A stretch of DNA of 64,000 nt from Streptomyces sp. HUAS 15-9 (GTDB taxonomy: Bacteria; Actinomycetota; Actinomycetes; Streptomycetales; Streptomycetaceae). The position numbers were made by a program, and so were the translations under genes. Numbering within the stretch: position 1 is the stretch's first letter; every line of letters begins with the position of its first letter. The notes under the pieces were generated by a model. The model did not search any database, was not told where the DNA came from, and was given only the letters and a program-made list of their open reading frames with translations. The stretch lies in assembly GCF_025642155.1 (NCBI RefSeq), contig NZ_CP106798.1, positions 7,316,001-7,380,000 on the forward strand. Direction: 5' to 3'. Positions 8,617-17,753 of the stretch are shown here, piece after piece.

Positions 8617-10578
8617 ATGGTGATCGTGACGACGATCCGACGTGACGTACTGACGCTGCCCGCCGCGGAGTTGGGGACGGACAACCCGCTGCCCCCGTTG
8701 CGGCCGCTCGACGAGGTACACCGTATCGAGGACCGCGACCGGGGGGACCTGCCCCGGGACATGGCCCGGCAGCTCGGCTACGAGCCGCTGCGCAGTCTGC
8801 TGCCCGTGCGCGTCCGGGACGGGTACGGCAGGGTGCGCGAGCCCCGTGCCCTCGACGCGCTCGTGATCGAGAACGACCGGCTGCGCGCCACGGTCCTGCC
8901 CGGCCTCGGCGGCCGCGTCGTGTCCCTGGTCCAGCTGCCGTCCGGCCGTGAACTCCTCTACCGCAACCCGGTGTTCCAGCCCGCGAACTTCGCCCTCAAC
9001 GGCGCCTGGTACTCCGGCGGCATCGAGTGGAACATCGGAGCCACAGGTCACACCACCCTCTCCTGCGCGCCCCTGCACGCCGCCCGCGTCCCCGCCCCCG
9101 ACGGCGGCGAGATGCTGCGCCTGTGGGAGTGGGAGAGGCTGCGCGACCTGCCCTTCCAGGTCGACCTGTGGCTGCCCGACGGCTCCGACTTCCTGTACGT
9201 CGGCGTCCGGATCCGCAACCCCCACGAGCGGCCCGTACCCGCCTACTGGTGGTCCAACATCGCCGTGCCCGAGGAGCGCCGGGTGCTCGCCCCGGCCGAG
9301 GAGGCGTGGTACTTCGGGTACGAGCGGCGGCTGAGCCGGGTGCCCGTCCCCTCGTACGACGGTATCGACCGCACGTACCCGCTCAACAGCCCTTACGCCG
9401 CCGACTACTTCTACGAGGTGCCGGACGGGCGGCGCCGCTGGATCGCCGCGCTCGACGCGGACGGGCACGGGCTGGTGCAGACGTCGACAGATGCGCTGCG
9501 CGGCCGCAAGCTGTTCGTGTGGGGCTCGGGGCCGGGCGGCCGGCGCTGGCAGGAGTGGCTCACCGAACCCGGCACCGGCGGCTACTGCGAGATCCAGGCC
9601 GGGCTCGCCCGCACCCAGCTGGAGCATGTGCGGCTGGAGGCGGAGAGCGAGGTGTCCTGGCTGGAGGCGTACGGGCTGTTCGACGCGCCGCCGCAGGGGG
9701 AGTGGCCCTCGGTACTGCGCACGGCGGAGGCACGGCTGGAGTCGGTCCTGCCGCGGGCGGACGTCGACGCCGCGTACGCGGCCTGGAAGCCGTGCGCCGA
9801 CACCGAACCCGGCGAGCGGCTCGCCACCGGTTCCGGCTGGGGCGCGCTCGAGGTGGTGCGCGGTGATCTTAAGCTGCCCGGCACGCCGTTCGACGAGGCC
9901 ACGCTCGGTGACGCCCAGACGCCCTGGCTGGAGCTGCTCCGCTCCGGCTCCCTGCCCGAACCGCGCCGGGTGCGGCCGCCCGGCCAGACGCTCGTCGCCC
10001 CGCACTGGCGGGACATGCTGGAGACCGCGCCCGCCACCCCGCTCACCGAGTACCACCTCGGTGTCGCCCAGTGGCACTCCGGCGACCGGGCGCAGGCGGT
10101 GCGCAGCTGGGAGCGTGCCCTGCCGCTCGCGCCCTCGCTGTGGCCGCTGCTGCGCTGTCTGGCCGTGGCCGACCAGGAGTCCGGCCACCACGAGCGGGCC
10201 GCCGACCGGTACGCCGACGCGTTCGACGACCTGTGCCAGGAGCGGCGCGACGACGGCGACCTGTGGACGGCCGCCACTGCCGCGCTCGGCCGCGAGACCC
10301 TGCACGCACTGCTCAGGGTCCGGCGCGCGGCCGAGGCGCGTGCCGTGTGGGAGCGGCTGCTCCCGGCCGTCCGTGAGCGGGGCCGGTTCCGGCTCCTGGA
10401 GGCCGAGCTGCTGCTCGTGGAGGGCAGGCGCGAGGAGGCCAGGGCCGTCTTCGACGACGGCTTCGAGGTGGCCGACCTGCGGGAGGGGGACGAGGCGATC
10501 GGGCGGCTGTGGGCCCGCCTCGGCGACGATCCGCTGCCCGGCCGCCATGACTTCCGCATGCGCCCTGACACGCTCTGA
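8617..10578 (+). CDS. DUF5107 protein with C-terminal TPR-like region
   Basis: From ATG 8617 the protein has 653 aa. The N-terminal two thirds (about 75-400) resemble a galactose-mutarotase-like beta-sandwich of the DUF5107 type: LPGLGGRVVSL, GGIEWNIGATGHT, AYWWSNIAVPE. The last about 190 residues are helical, with Ala/Leu/Arg repeats like TPRs (AQAVRSWERALPLAP). The frame is open up to GTG 8455; I prefer 8617 because conservation-like sequence starts just after it, but the start is uncertain. It may be a carbohydrate-binding or -modifying protein; no catalytic residue can be assigned. Confidence 0.8.
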   Translation: MVIVTTIRRDVLTLPAAELGTDNPLPPLRPLDEVHRIEDRDRGDLPRDMARQLGYEPLRSLLPVRVRDGYGRVREPRALDALVIENDRLRATVLPGLGGRVVSLVQLPSGRELLYRNPVFQPANFALNGAWYSGGIEWNIGATGHTTLSCAPLHAARVPAPDGGEMLRLWEWERLRDLPFQVDLWLPDGSDFLYVGVRIRNPHERPVPAYWWSNIAVPEERRVLAPAEEAWYFGYERRLSRVPVPSYDGIDRTYPLNSPYAADYFYEVPDGRRRWIAALDADGHGLVQTSTDALRGRKLFVWGSGPGGRRWQEWLTEPGTGGYCEIQAGLARTQLEHVRLEAESEVSWLEAYGLFDAPPQGEWPSVLRTAEARLESVLPRADVDAAYAAWKPCADTEPGERLATGSGWGALEVVRGDLKLPGTPFDEATLGDAQTPWLELLRSGSLPEPRRVRPPGQTLVAPHWRDMLETAPATPLTEYHLGVAQWHSGDRAQAVRSWERALPLAPSLWPLLRCLAVADQESGHHERAADRYADAFDDLCQERRDDGDLWTAATAALGRETLHALLRVRRAAEARAVWERLLPAVRERGRFRLLEAELLLVEGRREEARAVFDDGFEVADLREGDEAIGRLWARLGDDPLPGRHDFRMRPDTL

Positions 10579-10602
10579 GATGGGCGATGGGACTGGTGGG
10601 GC

Positions 10603-10950
10603 TCAGGCCCCGTGGTCCACGTACTCGAAGATCGCCCCGTCCGGATGCATCGCGATCAGATTCCGGCCCGCAGGCGTCGCGACCGGCCCCGCGACGATAC
10701 GGGCGCCGAGCTCGGTCAGCGTCCGATGGGCGTCCTCGACGTCCTTGACGGCTATCGTCGCCGCCACCTTGCGCAGCACCTCCAGCTCGGCCTCGGGGCC
10801 GCTCATCAGCAGAAAGGAGCCGACCGCGGCGACCTGGACGCCACCGCGCTCGAACCGGAGAGCTCTGCTGCCCGCGAGGCGCTCGTAGAAGGGGACCGCG
10901 GCTTCGAGGTCGTCGACGCAGATGCGCAGCGAGGCGCCCAGAATCTCCAT
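10603..10950 (-). CDS. VOC (glyoxalase/bleomycin-resistance) family protein
   Basis: A 115-aa single-domain protein with paired beta-alpha-beta modules: RICVDDLEAAVPFYERLAG at the N-terminus and GRNLIAMHPDGAIFEYVDH at the C-terminus, where the final Glu can be a metal ligand. Family members bind a metal and act as isomerases, dioxygenases or resistance proteins. The start is ATG 10950, which in reverse follows a weak purine-rich site. It stands alone. Confidence 0.85.
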   Translation of the reverse strand: MEILGASLRICVDDLEAAVPFYERLAGSRALRFERGGVQVAAVGSFLLMSGPEAELEVLRKVAATIAVKDVEDAHRTLTELGARIVAGPVATPAGRNLIAMHPDGAIFEYVDHGA

Positions 10951-11079
10951 GCGCACGAGCCTAGTTCCGGCGGCTCGGGGAGGAGATCGCTTCGGTGGAT
11001 CGACCGCGTGAGGACCGCGCGAGGACGGTGCGTCCGGTGGCCGCGTTACGGTCCCGTGGGCAGGGGTACCCGGAGCCGC

Positions 11080-11460
11080 ATGGAGCCCTTGGATCATCTT
11101 GAACACCTGGACAAAGAGCTGGTGGACGAGCTGGCGCAGGTGGCACGCGAGACCGTGCGCGACGAGCTGCGCGAGCAGACGCGCAAGCAGCGCCGTACGG
11201 CCATGCTGTACGGCGCGTCCGGCGCCGTCGCCCTGTACGCGGGCGGTGCACTCGCCCTCGCCCTCGGGCTGGCCCTCGCGACCGGGCTGCCGGGCTGGGC
11301 GGCGGCGCTGATCACCGCGGCGATCCTCGGAGTGATCGCCTACGTGCTGCGCGGCATGGCCAGGCCGAGCCACCCGCACGCGACGGCCTACCCGCCCATG
11401 CCGTCGGAGCCGCCGCGCCGGCCCGACGCCGACCCCGAGGGGCCGCACCACCGGGCGTGA
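11080..11460 (+). CDS. Actinobacterial holin-X / phage-holin-like membrane protein
   Basis: A 126-aa protein. The N-terminal 40 residues are a charged helix (DELAQVARETVRDELREQ). Two hydrophobic segments follow (about 43-66 and 71-92), then a Pro/His-rich tail. The layout matches the PF07332-type family often found near stress and envelope genes; despite the name, most chromosomal members are not phage holins. No phage genes are nearby. Confidence 0.75.
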   Translation: MEPLDHLEHLDKELVDELAQVARETVRDELREQTRKQRRTAMLYGASGAVALYAGGALALALGLALATGLPGWAAALITAAILGVIAYVLRGMARPSHPHATAYPPMPSEPPRRPDADPEGPHHRA

Positions 11461-11574
11461 GACCGGCCGGGCGTCCCGTCCGCACCACCCGGGGCTCTGA
11501 CGTGCGCACGTTTGGGCACCCCGGTCAGGGGGACGCGGTATGCCTCGGACGAGCCACACCGCCGGAGGCGTACT

Positions 11575-12951
11575 GTGAGTCGACCCCGCATCGTGATCGT
11601 CGGCGCCGGTTTCGCCGGGTACCGCACGGCCCGCATCCTCTCCCGGCTGACCAGGCAACGGGCCGATGTCACCCTGCTGAACCCCACCGACTACTTCCTG
11701 TATCTCCCCCTGCTGCCCCAGGTCGCCGCCGGCATCCTGGAGCCGCGCCGGGTCACCATCTCGCTCCGGGGCACCCTGCGCGGTGTGCGCCCGGTGCTGG
11801 GCGAGGCGGACCACATCGACCTCGACGGGCGCATCGTGCACTACACGGACCCGGAGGGCGGCGTCGCCACGCTGGCCTACGACCGGCTCGTGCTCGCCGT
11901 CGGCAGCGTCAACAAGCTGTTGCCGGTCCCCGGAGTCGCCGAGCACGCACACGGCTTCCGGGGCCTGCCCGAGGCGCTGTATCTGCGCGACCACGTGACC
12001 CGGCAGCTGGAACTCGCCGCCACCTCCGACGACCCCAAGAGCGCCGCCGCCCGGTGCACCTTCGTGGTGGTCGGCGCCGGCTACACCGGTACCGAGGTGG
12101 CCGCGCACATGCAGCTGCTCACCATGGATCTGGCGCGCAGGCATCCGCTGCCGGGCGGGGTGCGGCCCCGCTGGCTGCTCCTGGACGTCGCGCCGCATGT
12201 GCTTCCCGGGATGGACGAGCGGCTCTCGGTCTCCGCCGACCGCGTGCTGCGGCGGCGGGGCGTCGAGGTCCGCATGGGCACCTCCGTGAGGGAGGCCACG
12301 CACGACGGAGTCCTGCTCAGCGACGGCGAGTTCGTCGAGACGCGGTCCCTGGTCTGGTGCGTCGGCGTACGGCCCGATCCGCTCGTCGAGGCCACCGGGA
12401 GGCCGCTGGAGCGGGGCCGGCTCATCGTCGACCCCTATCTGCGAGTACCCGGCGGGGCAGGGGTGTTCGCCTGTGGGGACGCGGCCGCCGTGCCCGATCT
12501 GACCAACCCCGGGACGTTCACGCCGATGACGGCGCAGCACGCCTGGCGGCAGGGAAAGGTCGCCGCGAACAATGTGGCCGCGTCGATCGGCATCGGTGAG
12601 AGCCGCCCCTACCGCCATCGCGATCTGGGCTTCGTGGTGGATCTGGGCGGCACCGAGGCCGCCGCCGACCCGCTCGGCGTGCCCCTCTCCGGTCTGCCGG
12701 CCGCCGCGGTCACCCGCGGCTACCACCTCGCGGCGATGCCCGCCGCCCCCAACCGCGTGCGCGTCGCCGCCGACTGGCTCCTGGACGCCGTACTGCCGCC
12801 CCAGGGAACCCAGTTGGGGCTCGTACGGTCCTGGTCCGTGCCCCTCGACACAGCCTCTCCGGAACTGGCCCGGGTACCCGGCGCTCCGGAGCACCACCTC
12901 GCCCCCGGCCCGGTCAAGCGCGCCGACATCCGCGCGGAAGGAGACTCATGA
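11575..12951 (+). CDS. FAD-dependent pyridine nucleotide-disulfide oxidoreductase (NDH-2-like)
   Basis: A 458-aa protein. GTG 11575 has GGAGG 6 nt upstream. It has two dinucleotide-binding motifs, VIVGAGFAGYRTA near residue 6 (FAD) and VVVGAGYTGTEVA near residue 163 (NADH), and the C-terminal FAD motif GVFACGDAAAVPD. Length and layout fit type II NADH dehydrogenase, which passes electrons from NADH to quinone at the membrane face. Hydrophobic C-terminal stretches could anchor it, but no clear membrane helix is seen. It overlaps the transketolase gene by 4 nt. Confidence 0.88.
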   Translation: MSRPRIVIVGAGFAGYRTARILSRLTRQRADVTLLNPTDYFLYLPLLPQVAAGILEPRRVTISLRGTLRGVRPVLGEADHIDLDGRIVHYTDPEGGVATLAYDRLVLAVGSVNKLLPVPGVAEHAHGFRGLPEALYLRDHVTRQLELAATSDDPKSAAARCTFVVVGAGYTGTEVAAHMQLLTMDLARRHPLPGGVRPRWLLLDVAPHVLPGMDERLSVSADRVLRRRGVEVRMGTSVREATHDGVLLSDGEFVETRSLVWCVGVRPDPLVEATGRPLERGRLIVDPYLRVPGGAGVFACGDAAAVPDLTNPGTFTPMTAQHAWRQGKVAANNVAASIGIGESRPYRHRDLGFVVDLGGTEAAADPLGVPLSGLPAAAVTRGYHLAAMPAAPNRVRVAADWLLDAVLPPQGTQLGLVRSWSVPLDTASPELARVPGAPEHHLAPGPVKRADIRAEGDS

Positions 12952-14804
12952 ACGCCGCCGAACTAGCCGAACTCGCGGAAGTCGCCCAGCAGTTGCGGGT
13001 GGACAGTGTGCGGGCCGCCGCTGCCGCGAGGTCCGGGCACCCGACGTCGTCCATGTCCGCCGCCGACCTGATGGCGGTGCTGCTCGCCCGCCATCTGCGC
13101 TACGACTTCGACCGCCCGTCCCACCCGGGCAACGACCGTCTCGTGCTGTCCAAGGGACATGCCTCGCCCCTGCTGTACTCCATGTACAAGGCGGCGGGCG
13201 TCGTCGACGACGCCGAACTGCTCACCTTCCGCAGGCTCGGCAGCCGGCTCGAGGGGCATCCGACGTCACGGCGGCTGCCGTGGGTGGAGACCGCCACCGG
13301 CTCGCTCGGCCAGGGACTGCCGGTCGGCGTCGGCATCGCGCTGGCGGGCAAGCGGCTGGACCGCACCGAATACCGCGTATGGGTGCTGTGCGGCGACAGC
13401 GAGCTCGCCGAGGGTTCCATCTGGGAGGCGGCCGAGCAGGCGTCGTACGAGCACCTGGACAACCTGATCGCGATCGTGGACGTGAACCGGCTCGGCCAGC
13501 GCGGCCCCACCCGGCACGGCCACGACCTGGACGCCTACGCGCGCCGGTTCCAGGGCTTCGGCTGGCACACCGTGGAGATCGACGGCCATGACCTGGAGGC
13601 GGTGGACCGCGCCTACCGCGAGGCGGAGTCCACGAGCGGGCAGCCCACCGTGATCCTCGCCCGCACCCTGAAGGGCAAGGGTGTCGCCTCCGTCGAGGAC
13701 CGCGAGGGCCTGCACGGGAAGCCGCTGCCCGACCCGGAGGAGGCGGTCGCCGAGCTCGGCGGTCCGCGCGACATCCACGTCCGCGTGCAGGAGCCGCCCG
13801 GCGCCCGGATACTGCACTCCGTCGGCACCGAGTCGCTCGAACTCCCGCGCTACGACAGGGGCGACAAGGTCGCCACCCGGGACGCCTTCGGCAAGGCGCT
13901 CGCCGCGCTCGGCACCGCCCGCGGCGATGTCGTCGCGCTGGACGGCGAGGTCGGCGACTCCACCCGTACCGAGCTCTTCGCCAAGGAGCACCCCGACCGC
14001 TTCTTCGAGTGCTACATCGCCGAACAGCAGCTGGTCGCCTGCGCCGTCGGCATCTCCGCGCGCGGCTGGGTGCCGTTCGCCTCGACCTTCGCCGCGTTCT
14101 TCACGCGCGCGTACGATTTCGTGCGCATGGCCTCGATCAGCGGTGCCGGCATCAACCTGGTCGGTTCGCACGCGGGCGTGGCGATCGGTCAGGACGGGCC
14201 CTCCCAGATGGGCCTGGAGGACCTGGCGATGTTCCGGGCCGTGTACGGCTCGACCGTGCTGTACCCGTGCGACGGCAACCAGACCGCGAAGCTCGTGGGT
14301 GCCATGGCCGGCCTGGACGGCATCCGCTATCTGCGCACCTCGCGCGGCGAGACGCCGGTCGTCTACCACCCGGACGAGGAGTTCCCGGTCGGCGGCAGCA
14401 AGGTGCTGCGCTCCTCCGAAGAGGACCGGCTGACCGTGGTCGCGGCCGGTGTCACCGTCCATGAGGCGCTGGCCGCGGCCGACTCGCTGGAGACCGAGGA
14501 CATCCGGATCAGGGTCGTCGACCTGTACTCCGTCAAGCCGGTCGACCGGCACACGCTGCGGCAGGCGGCGGAGGAGACGGGCTGCCTGCTCACCGTCGAG
14601 GACCACCACGAGGAGGGCGGCCTCGGGGACGCCGTCCTCGACGCGTTCTCCGACGGCAGGCCCGTGCCGCGCCTGGTCCGCCTCGCGGTCCGTACGATGC
14701 CGGGCTCGGCGGCTCCGGACCAGCAGCTGCATGCGGCGGGCATCGACGCCGAGGCGATCGCGGCGGCCGGCCGGCTGCTGGTGGAGGAGGCGGTCGTACG
14801 CTGA
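12948..14804 (+). CDS. Transketolase
   Basis: A 618-aa full-length protein. The N-terminal thiamine-diphosphate half has SKGHASPLLY, GSLGQGLPVG and GDSELAEGS...DVNRLGQRG. The pyrimidine-binding half has ECYIAEQQLV with the catalytic Glu, and the C-terminal domain is present (RVVDLYSVKPVD). It is shorter than the classic 690-aa pentose-phosphate enzyme and closer to the compact archaeal-like or secondary type, so it is probably a second copy. ATGA coupling to the NDH-2-like gene suggests joint expression. Confidence 0.9.
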   Translation: MNAAELAELAEVAQQLRVDSVRAAAAARSGHPTSSMSAADLMAVLLARHLRYDFDRPSHPGNDRLVLSKGHASPLLYSMYKAAGVVDDAELLTFRRLGSRLEGHPTSRRLPWVETATGSLGQGLPVGVGIALAGKRLDRTEYRVWVLCGDSELAEGSIWEAAEQASYEHLDNLIAIVDVNRLGQRGPTRHGHDLDAYARRFQGFGWHTVEIDGHDLEAVDRAYREAESTSGQPTVILARTLKGKGVASVEDREGLHGKPLPDPEEAVAELGGPRDIHVRVQEPPGARILHSVGTESLELPRYDRGDKVATRDAFGKALAALGTARGDVVALDGEVGDSTRTELFAKEHPDRFFECYIAEQQLVACAVGISARGWVPFASTFAAFFTRAYDFVRMASISGAGINLVGSHAGVAIGQDGPSQMGLEDLAMFRAVYGSTVLYPCDGNQTAKLVGAMAGLDGIRYLRTSRGETPVVYHPDEEFPVGGSKVLRSSEEDRLTVVAAGVTVHEALAAADSLETEDIRIRVVDLYSVKPVDRHTLRQAAEETGCLLTVEDHHEEGGLGDAVLDAFSDGRPVPRLVRLAVRTMPGSAAPDQQLHAAGIDAEAIAAAGRLLVEEAVVR

Positions 14805-14868
14805 GCGACGACGACGAGCGGAGGGTGCGGACGGGCCGCTGCACGGTGCCTGTCCACCGCCCCAGTGC

Positions 14869-15165
14869 CTCGGCGACCTGCTCGACAAGCTGACGTCTCC
14901 CTCGGCGCTCACGATGACCGGATCGCGTGGACGTCATGTCGTCGTGCCGGTGCACGGACGTCATGACTCCCACGAAGTAAGCGAGTTGGCCGGACAGATC
15001 GTCGGACCGCTCGTGGCCGAGCACCCTGGCCGTCTCACCACCGCGGCCCGCGAGAAGGACCGCGGCGACCGGCTCCATCTCGACGTGCAGCGCGACGCCT
15101 GCGCACGGACCGCCGTCGCCCCCTTCGGCGTCCGCGCCCGGCGCGGCGCCGTCTCGGGGCACTGT
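14869..15165 (+). pseudogene. Remnant of LigD polymerase (primase-like) domain
   Basis: Translated in the frame of 14869, about 99 codons read like the second half of the NHEJ LigD polymerase domain: TGSRGRHVVVPV, LVAEHPGRLTTAAREKDRGDRL and ARTAVAPFGVRARRGA. The stretch has no start of its own, no upstream catalytic part and runs into unrelated sequence after 15165. It fills most of the 411-nt gap between the transketolase gene and gvpO. The rest of the gap shows nothing else I can name. Confidence 0.7.
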
Positions 15166-15215
15166 GCGATAGAGAGCGCTCGTCAAGGTTTGGTCCACGG
15201 CTCGATGGCCACCCG

Positions 15216-15602
15216 GTGCAGGAGGTGGTCACAACGAACACAAAAGACACAGCAAGCGCCAAGCCTTCACGGAACGTACACAACTCCCAGGAGTCGCGCA
15301 AAGACACCCACAGCCACCGTACGGACAGCCGGCCGAGCACCGTCGAGGTGCTGCGCCAGGCGCGCGCCCAGCTCGCCGAGCTCACGGGCATGGCCGCCGA
15401 GTCCGTCACGTCCTTCGAACAGAAGGAGGACGGCTGGTCGTTGGAGGTGGAGGTCCTCGAACTCGCCCGCGTGCCCGACACGATGAGCCTGATGGGGAGC
15501 TACGAGGTCGATCTCGACCCCAAGGGCCTGCTCACCGGATATCGCCGGACCCGTCGTTACGAACGGGGGCGGGCCGACGCACAGAGGCCGGGCGGCCGAT
15601 AG
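15216..15602 (+). CDS. gvpO: Gas vesicle protein GvpO
   Basis: The conserved GvpO core is in the last about 90 residues: VEVLRQARAQLAELTGM, ESVTSFEQKEDGW and DTMSLMGSYEVDLD. The N-terminal about 40 residues are Ser/Thr/Lys-rich and variable. The start is uncertain: a GGAGG at 15221-15225 overlaps the candidate starts GTG 15216 and GTG 15225, and no ATG lies at normal spacing. GvpO is an accessory/regulatory gas-vesicle protein. It heads the ten-gene gvp operon, 49 nt before gvpA. Confidence 0.85.
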   Translation: MQEVVTTNTKDTASAKPSRNVHNSQESRKDTHSHRTDSRPSTVEVLRQARAQLAELTGMAAESVTSFEQKEDGWSLEVEVLELARVPDTMSLMGSYEVDLDPKGLLTGYRRTRRYERGRADAQRPGGR

Positions 15603-15651
15603 CCGGGTCGCCCGCGACCGACATTTCCCCAGACAAGGAGGGTCAGGCGGC

Positions 15652-16086
15652 ATGACAGTCGTTCCCGCACAGACCGGCGGTGGAGGCGGCAGCAGCGGCC
15701 TCTACGACGTACTGGAGCTCGTGCTCGACCGAGGACTCGTTATCGACGCGTTCGTGCGGGTCTCCCTGGTCGGCATCGAGATCCTGAAGATCGACATACG
15801 GGTCGTCGTGGCCAGCGTCGACACCTACCTGCGCTTCGCCGAGGCGTGCAACCGGCTCGACCTGGAAGCGGGCCCGCACAAGACCCCCGGCCTCCCCGAC
15901 ATGGTCGGCGAGATCACCGAATCCGGCGCGCGCGGCAAGTCCAAGGGCGCGCTGTCCGGTGCCGCCCAGACCGTCTCCGACGCTTTCCAGCAGGCACGTG
16001 ACGAACGCTCGGGCGACGAGACCGAGGCCGAACCGCGGCCGCGACCCCGCAGGACCGCCACACGCAGGAAGGAGGAGCGAGAGTGA
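15652..16086 (+). CDS. gvpA: Gas vesicle structural protein GvpA
   Basis: A 144-aa protein. The GvpA fold spans about residues 15-65: LYDVLELVLDRGLVIDAFV, RVSLVGIEILKIDIRVVVAS and VDTYLRFAEA. By family this protein forms the ribbed shell wall. A C-terminal extension of about 75 residues, Glu/Arg/Ala-rich, goes beyond the 70-odd-residue haloarchaeal or cyanobacterial GvpA; such tails occur in actinobacteria. AAGGAGGG lies upstream. The GTGA overlap couples it to gvpF. Confidence 0.93.
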   Translation: MTVVPAQTGGGGGSSGLYDVLELVLDRGLVIDAFVRVSLVGIEILKIDIRVVVASVDTYLRFAEACNRLDLEAGPHKTPGLPDMVGEITESGARGKSKGALSGAAQTVSDAFQQARDERSGDETEAEPRPRPRRTATRRKEERE

Positions 16087-16859
16087 GCACGTACGTCTAT
16101 GGCATCACGGCCGCCGCGCACCCCTCCCTCCCCGAGGGCATGGGCGGCGTCGGCGACCCGCCGCGGCCGGTGCGCATCCTCAAGGAGGGCGACCTGGCGG
16201 CCGTCGTCAGTGACGCCCCCGAGGGACTGCGCCCCAAACGCAAGGATCTGCTCGCCCACCAGGGCGTGCTCGCCGAGACTGAGGCGGCCGGCTCCGTGCT
16301 GCCCATGCGGTTCGGCAGCGTCGCCCCCGACGACGACAGCGTCACCGGTGTGCTCGCCGAGCGTGCCGACCACTACGCGGAGCGCCTGCGGGCGCTCGAC
16401 GGGAAGGTCGAGTACAACATCAAGGCCTCGCACGTCGAAGAGGCCGTACTGCACCAGGTGATGGCCGGGAACCCGGAACTGCGGGCCCTGGCCGAGTCCA
16501 ACCGCAAGGCGGGCGGCGGCAGCTACGAACAGCGGCTGCGGCTCGGTGAAATGGTCGTGGCCGCGGTGCGGGCCCGCGAGGCCGAGGACGCCGTCGAATT
16601 GTGCGAGGCCCTGCAGACAGAGGCCGCCGACGTGAGCGTGGGCCCCGAGTCCACCGGCTGGCTGGCCAATGTGTCGTTCCTGGTGGCCCAGGACTCGGCC
16701 GGGACCTTCCTGGCCGCCGTCGAGCGGTTCCGGGCCGGGCACCCGCATCTGGAGGTGCGCGCCAACGGACCGCTGCCGCCGTACAGCTTCGTCGAGCCGG
16801 GCCCGTCCGCACCGGCGGGCACCACGGCGCCCGGCGCACAGAACGGATCGGAGCGGTGA
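16083..16859 (+). CDS. gvpF: Gas vesicle protein GvpF (GvpL/GvpF family)
   Basis: A 258-aa protein starting at GTG 16083 within the gvpA stop. It has the GvpL/F pattern of two ferredoxin-like lobes: TYVYGITAAAHP, VLPMRFGSVAPDD, GKVEYNIKASH and GPLPPYSFVEP. GvpF is an early accessory or nucleation protein that binds GvpA. Its paralogue gvpL is at 19356. Confidence 0.93.
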   Translation: MSTYVYGITAAAHPSLPEGMGGVGDPPRPVRILKEGDLAAVVSDAPEGLRPKRKDLLAHQGVLAETEAAGSVLPMRFGSVAPDDDSVTGVLAERADHYAERLRALDGKVEYNIKASHVEEAVLHQVMAGNPELRALAESNRKAGGGSYEQRLRLGEMVVAAVRAREAEDAVELCEALQTEAADVSVGPESTGWLANVSFLVAQDSAGTFLAAVERFRAGHPHLEVRANGPLPPYSFVEPGPSAPAGTTAPGAQNGSER

Positions 16860-16860
16860 C

Positions 16861-17124
16861 ATGGGGCTGTTCGGAGAGGTGGTGCTGCTGCCGCTGGCAC
16901 CCGTGCGTGGTGCCGGATGGGTGATCAGACAGGTCCTGGAGGAGGCGGAGCGGATCTATTACGACCCCGCCGCGGTCCGGGCCGAACTGGCCGCCCTCGA
17001 ACAGCGGCTGGAGGCGGGCGAGATCGATGAGGACGAGTTCGACCTGCTCGAGGACGAACTCCTCGACCGACTGGAGATCGCCCTGCGCCGTGACGCAGGG
17101 ACTGACAAGGGGACACACCTATGA
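16861..17124 (+). CDS. gvpG: Gas vesicle protein GvpG
   Basis: An 87-aa protein: a short hydrophobic N-terminus (MGLFGEVVLLPLAPVRG) followed by a long charged helix (AVRAELAALEQRLEAGEIDEDEF). This is the standard GvpG shape. GvpG is needed early in vesicle assembly. It starts 1 nt after gvpF and overlaps the next gene by 4 nt. Confidence 0.92.
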   Translation: MGLFGEVVLLPLAPVRGAGWVIRQVLEEAERIYYDPAAVRAELAALEQRLEAGEIDEDEFDLLEDELLDRLEIALRRDAGTDKGTHL

Positions 17125-17753
17125 ACCGCACAGGACTGGGCCTCGCCCTAGGGGCCGGATACGTCCTCGGACGGACGAAGAAGGCGAAGCTGGCGTTCGC
17201 GCTCGGCACGCTGGCGGCAGGGAAACGGCTGCACCTCAGCCCACGGGCGCTCGCGGACCTGGCGTCTCAGCAGCTGCGGGACAACCCGCAGTTCAAGGAG
17301 ATCGGGGACCAACTGCGCGAGGACCTTCGCGGCGTGGGCCAGGCGGCCTCCGGCGCCATGGTCGAGCGGCAGATGGAGGCCCTGGCCGACCGCCTCCACG
17401 GGCGCACCGCCGATGTGCGCGACCAGCTCTCCGGGCTCGGGAAGCTCGGTCCGCAGGAGGACGAGCACGAGGAGCCGGAGGCCGCCGACGAGGAGGAGAC
17501 CGAAGAAGCTCCTGATGAGCGCAAAGCCGGATCCGGGCCGTCCGGGAAGGAGGCGGCGCGGAAGGCCCCCGCAAGGAAGGCCCCCTCCGCCGCCAGGACG
17601 GCGAAGAAGGCACCGGCGAGGAAGACCGGCCAGAAGGCCCCCGCCAGGAGGGCAGGAGCGAAGGACACGGATGCCAAGAAGAAGAGGACCACGGGTGGGA
17701 GCGCCGCACGTGGCGCCCGGACCCGGCTTCCGAAGGGAGGCGACGAGTCATGA
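17121..17753 (+). CDS. gvpY: Gas vesicle cluster protein GvpY-like, with lysine-rich tail
   Basis: A 210-aa protein at the position of gvpY in the Streptomyces gvp order. The first about 110 residues start with a glycine-rich hydrophobic stretch (GLGLALGAGYVLGRTKKAK) and then amphipathic helices. An acidic patch follows (about 115-135), and the last about 70 residues are histone-H1-like (KAPARKAP, KKAPARKTG). The role is not established. The basic tail could bind nucleic acid or the acidic tail of the next protein, which is inference. ATGA overlaps occur on both sides. Confidence 0.78.
   Translation: MNRTGLGLALGAGYVLGRTKKAKLAFALGTLAAGKRLHLSPRALADLASQQLRDNPQFKEIGDQLREDLRGVGQAASGAMVERQMEALADRLHGRTADVRDQLSGLGKLGPQEDEHEEPEAADEEETEEAPDERKAGSGPSGKEAARKAPARKAPSAARTAKKAPARKTGQKAPARRAGAKDTDAKKKRTTGGSAARGARTRLPKGGDES

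Noticed and set aside
8452..10548. Long minus-strand frame (698 codons) opposite the DUF5107 gene
   Set aside because: Same antisense effect; no recognisable domain, no ribosome site.
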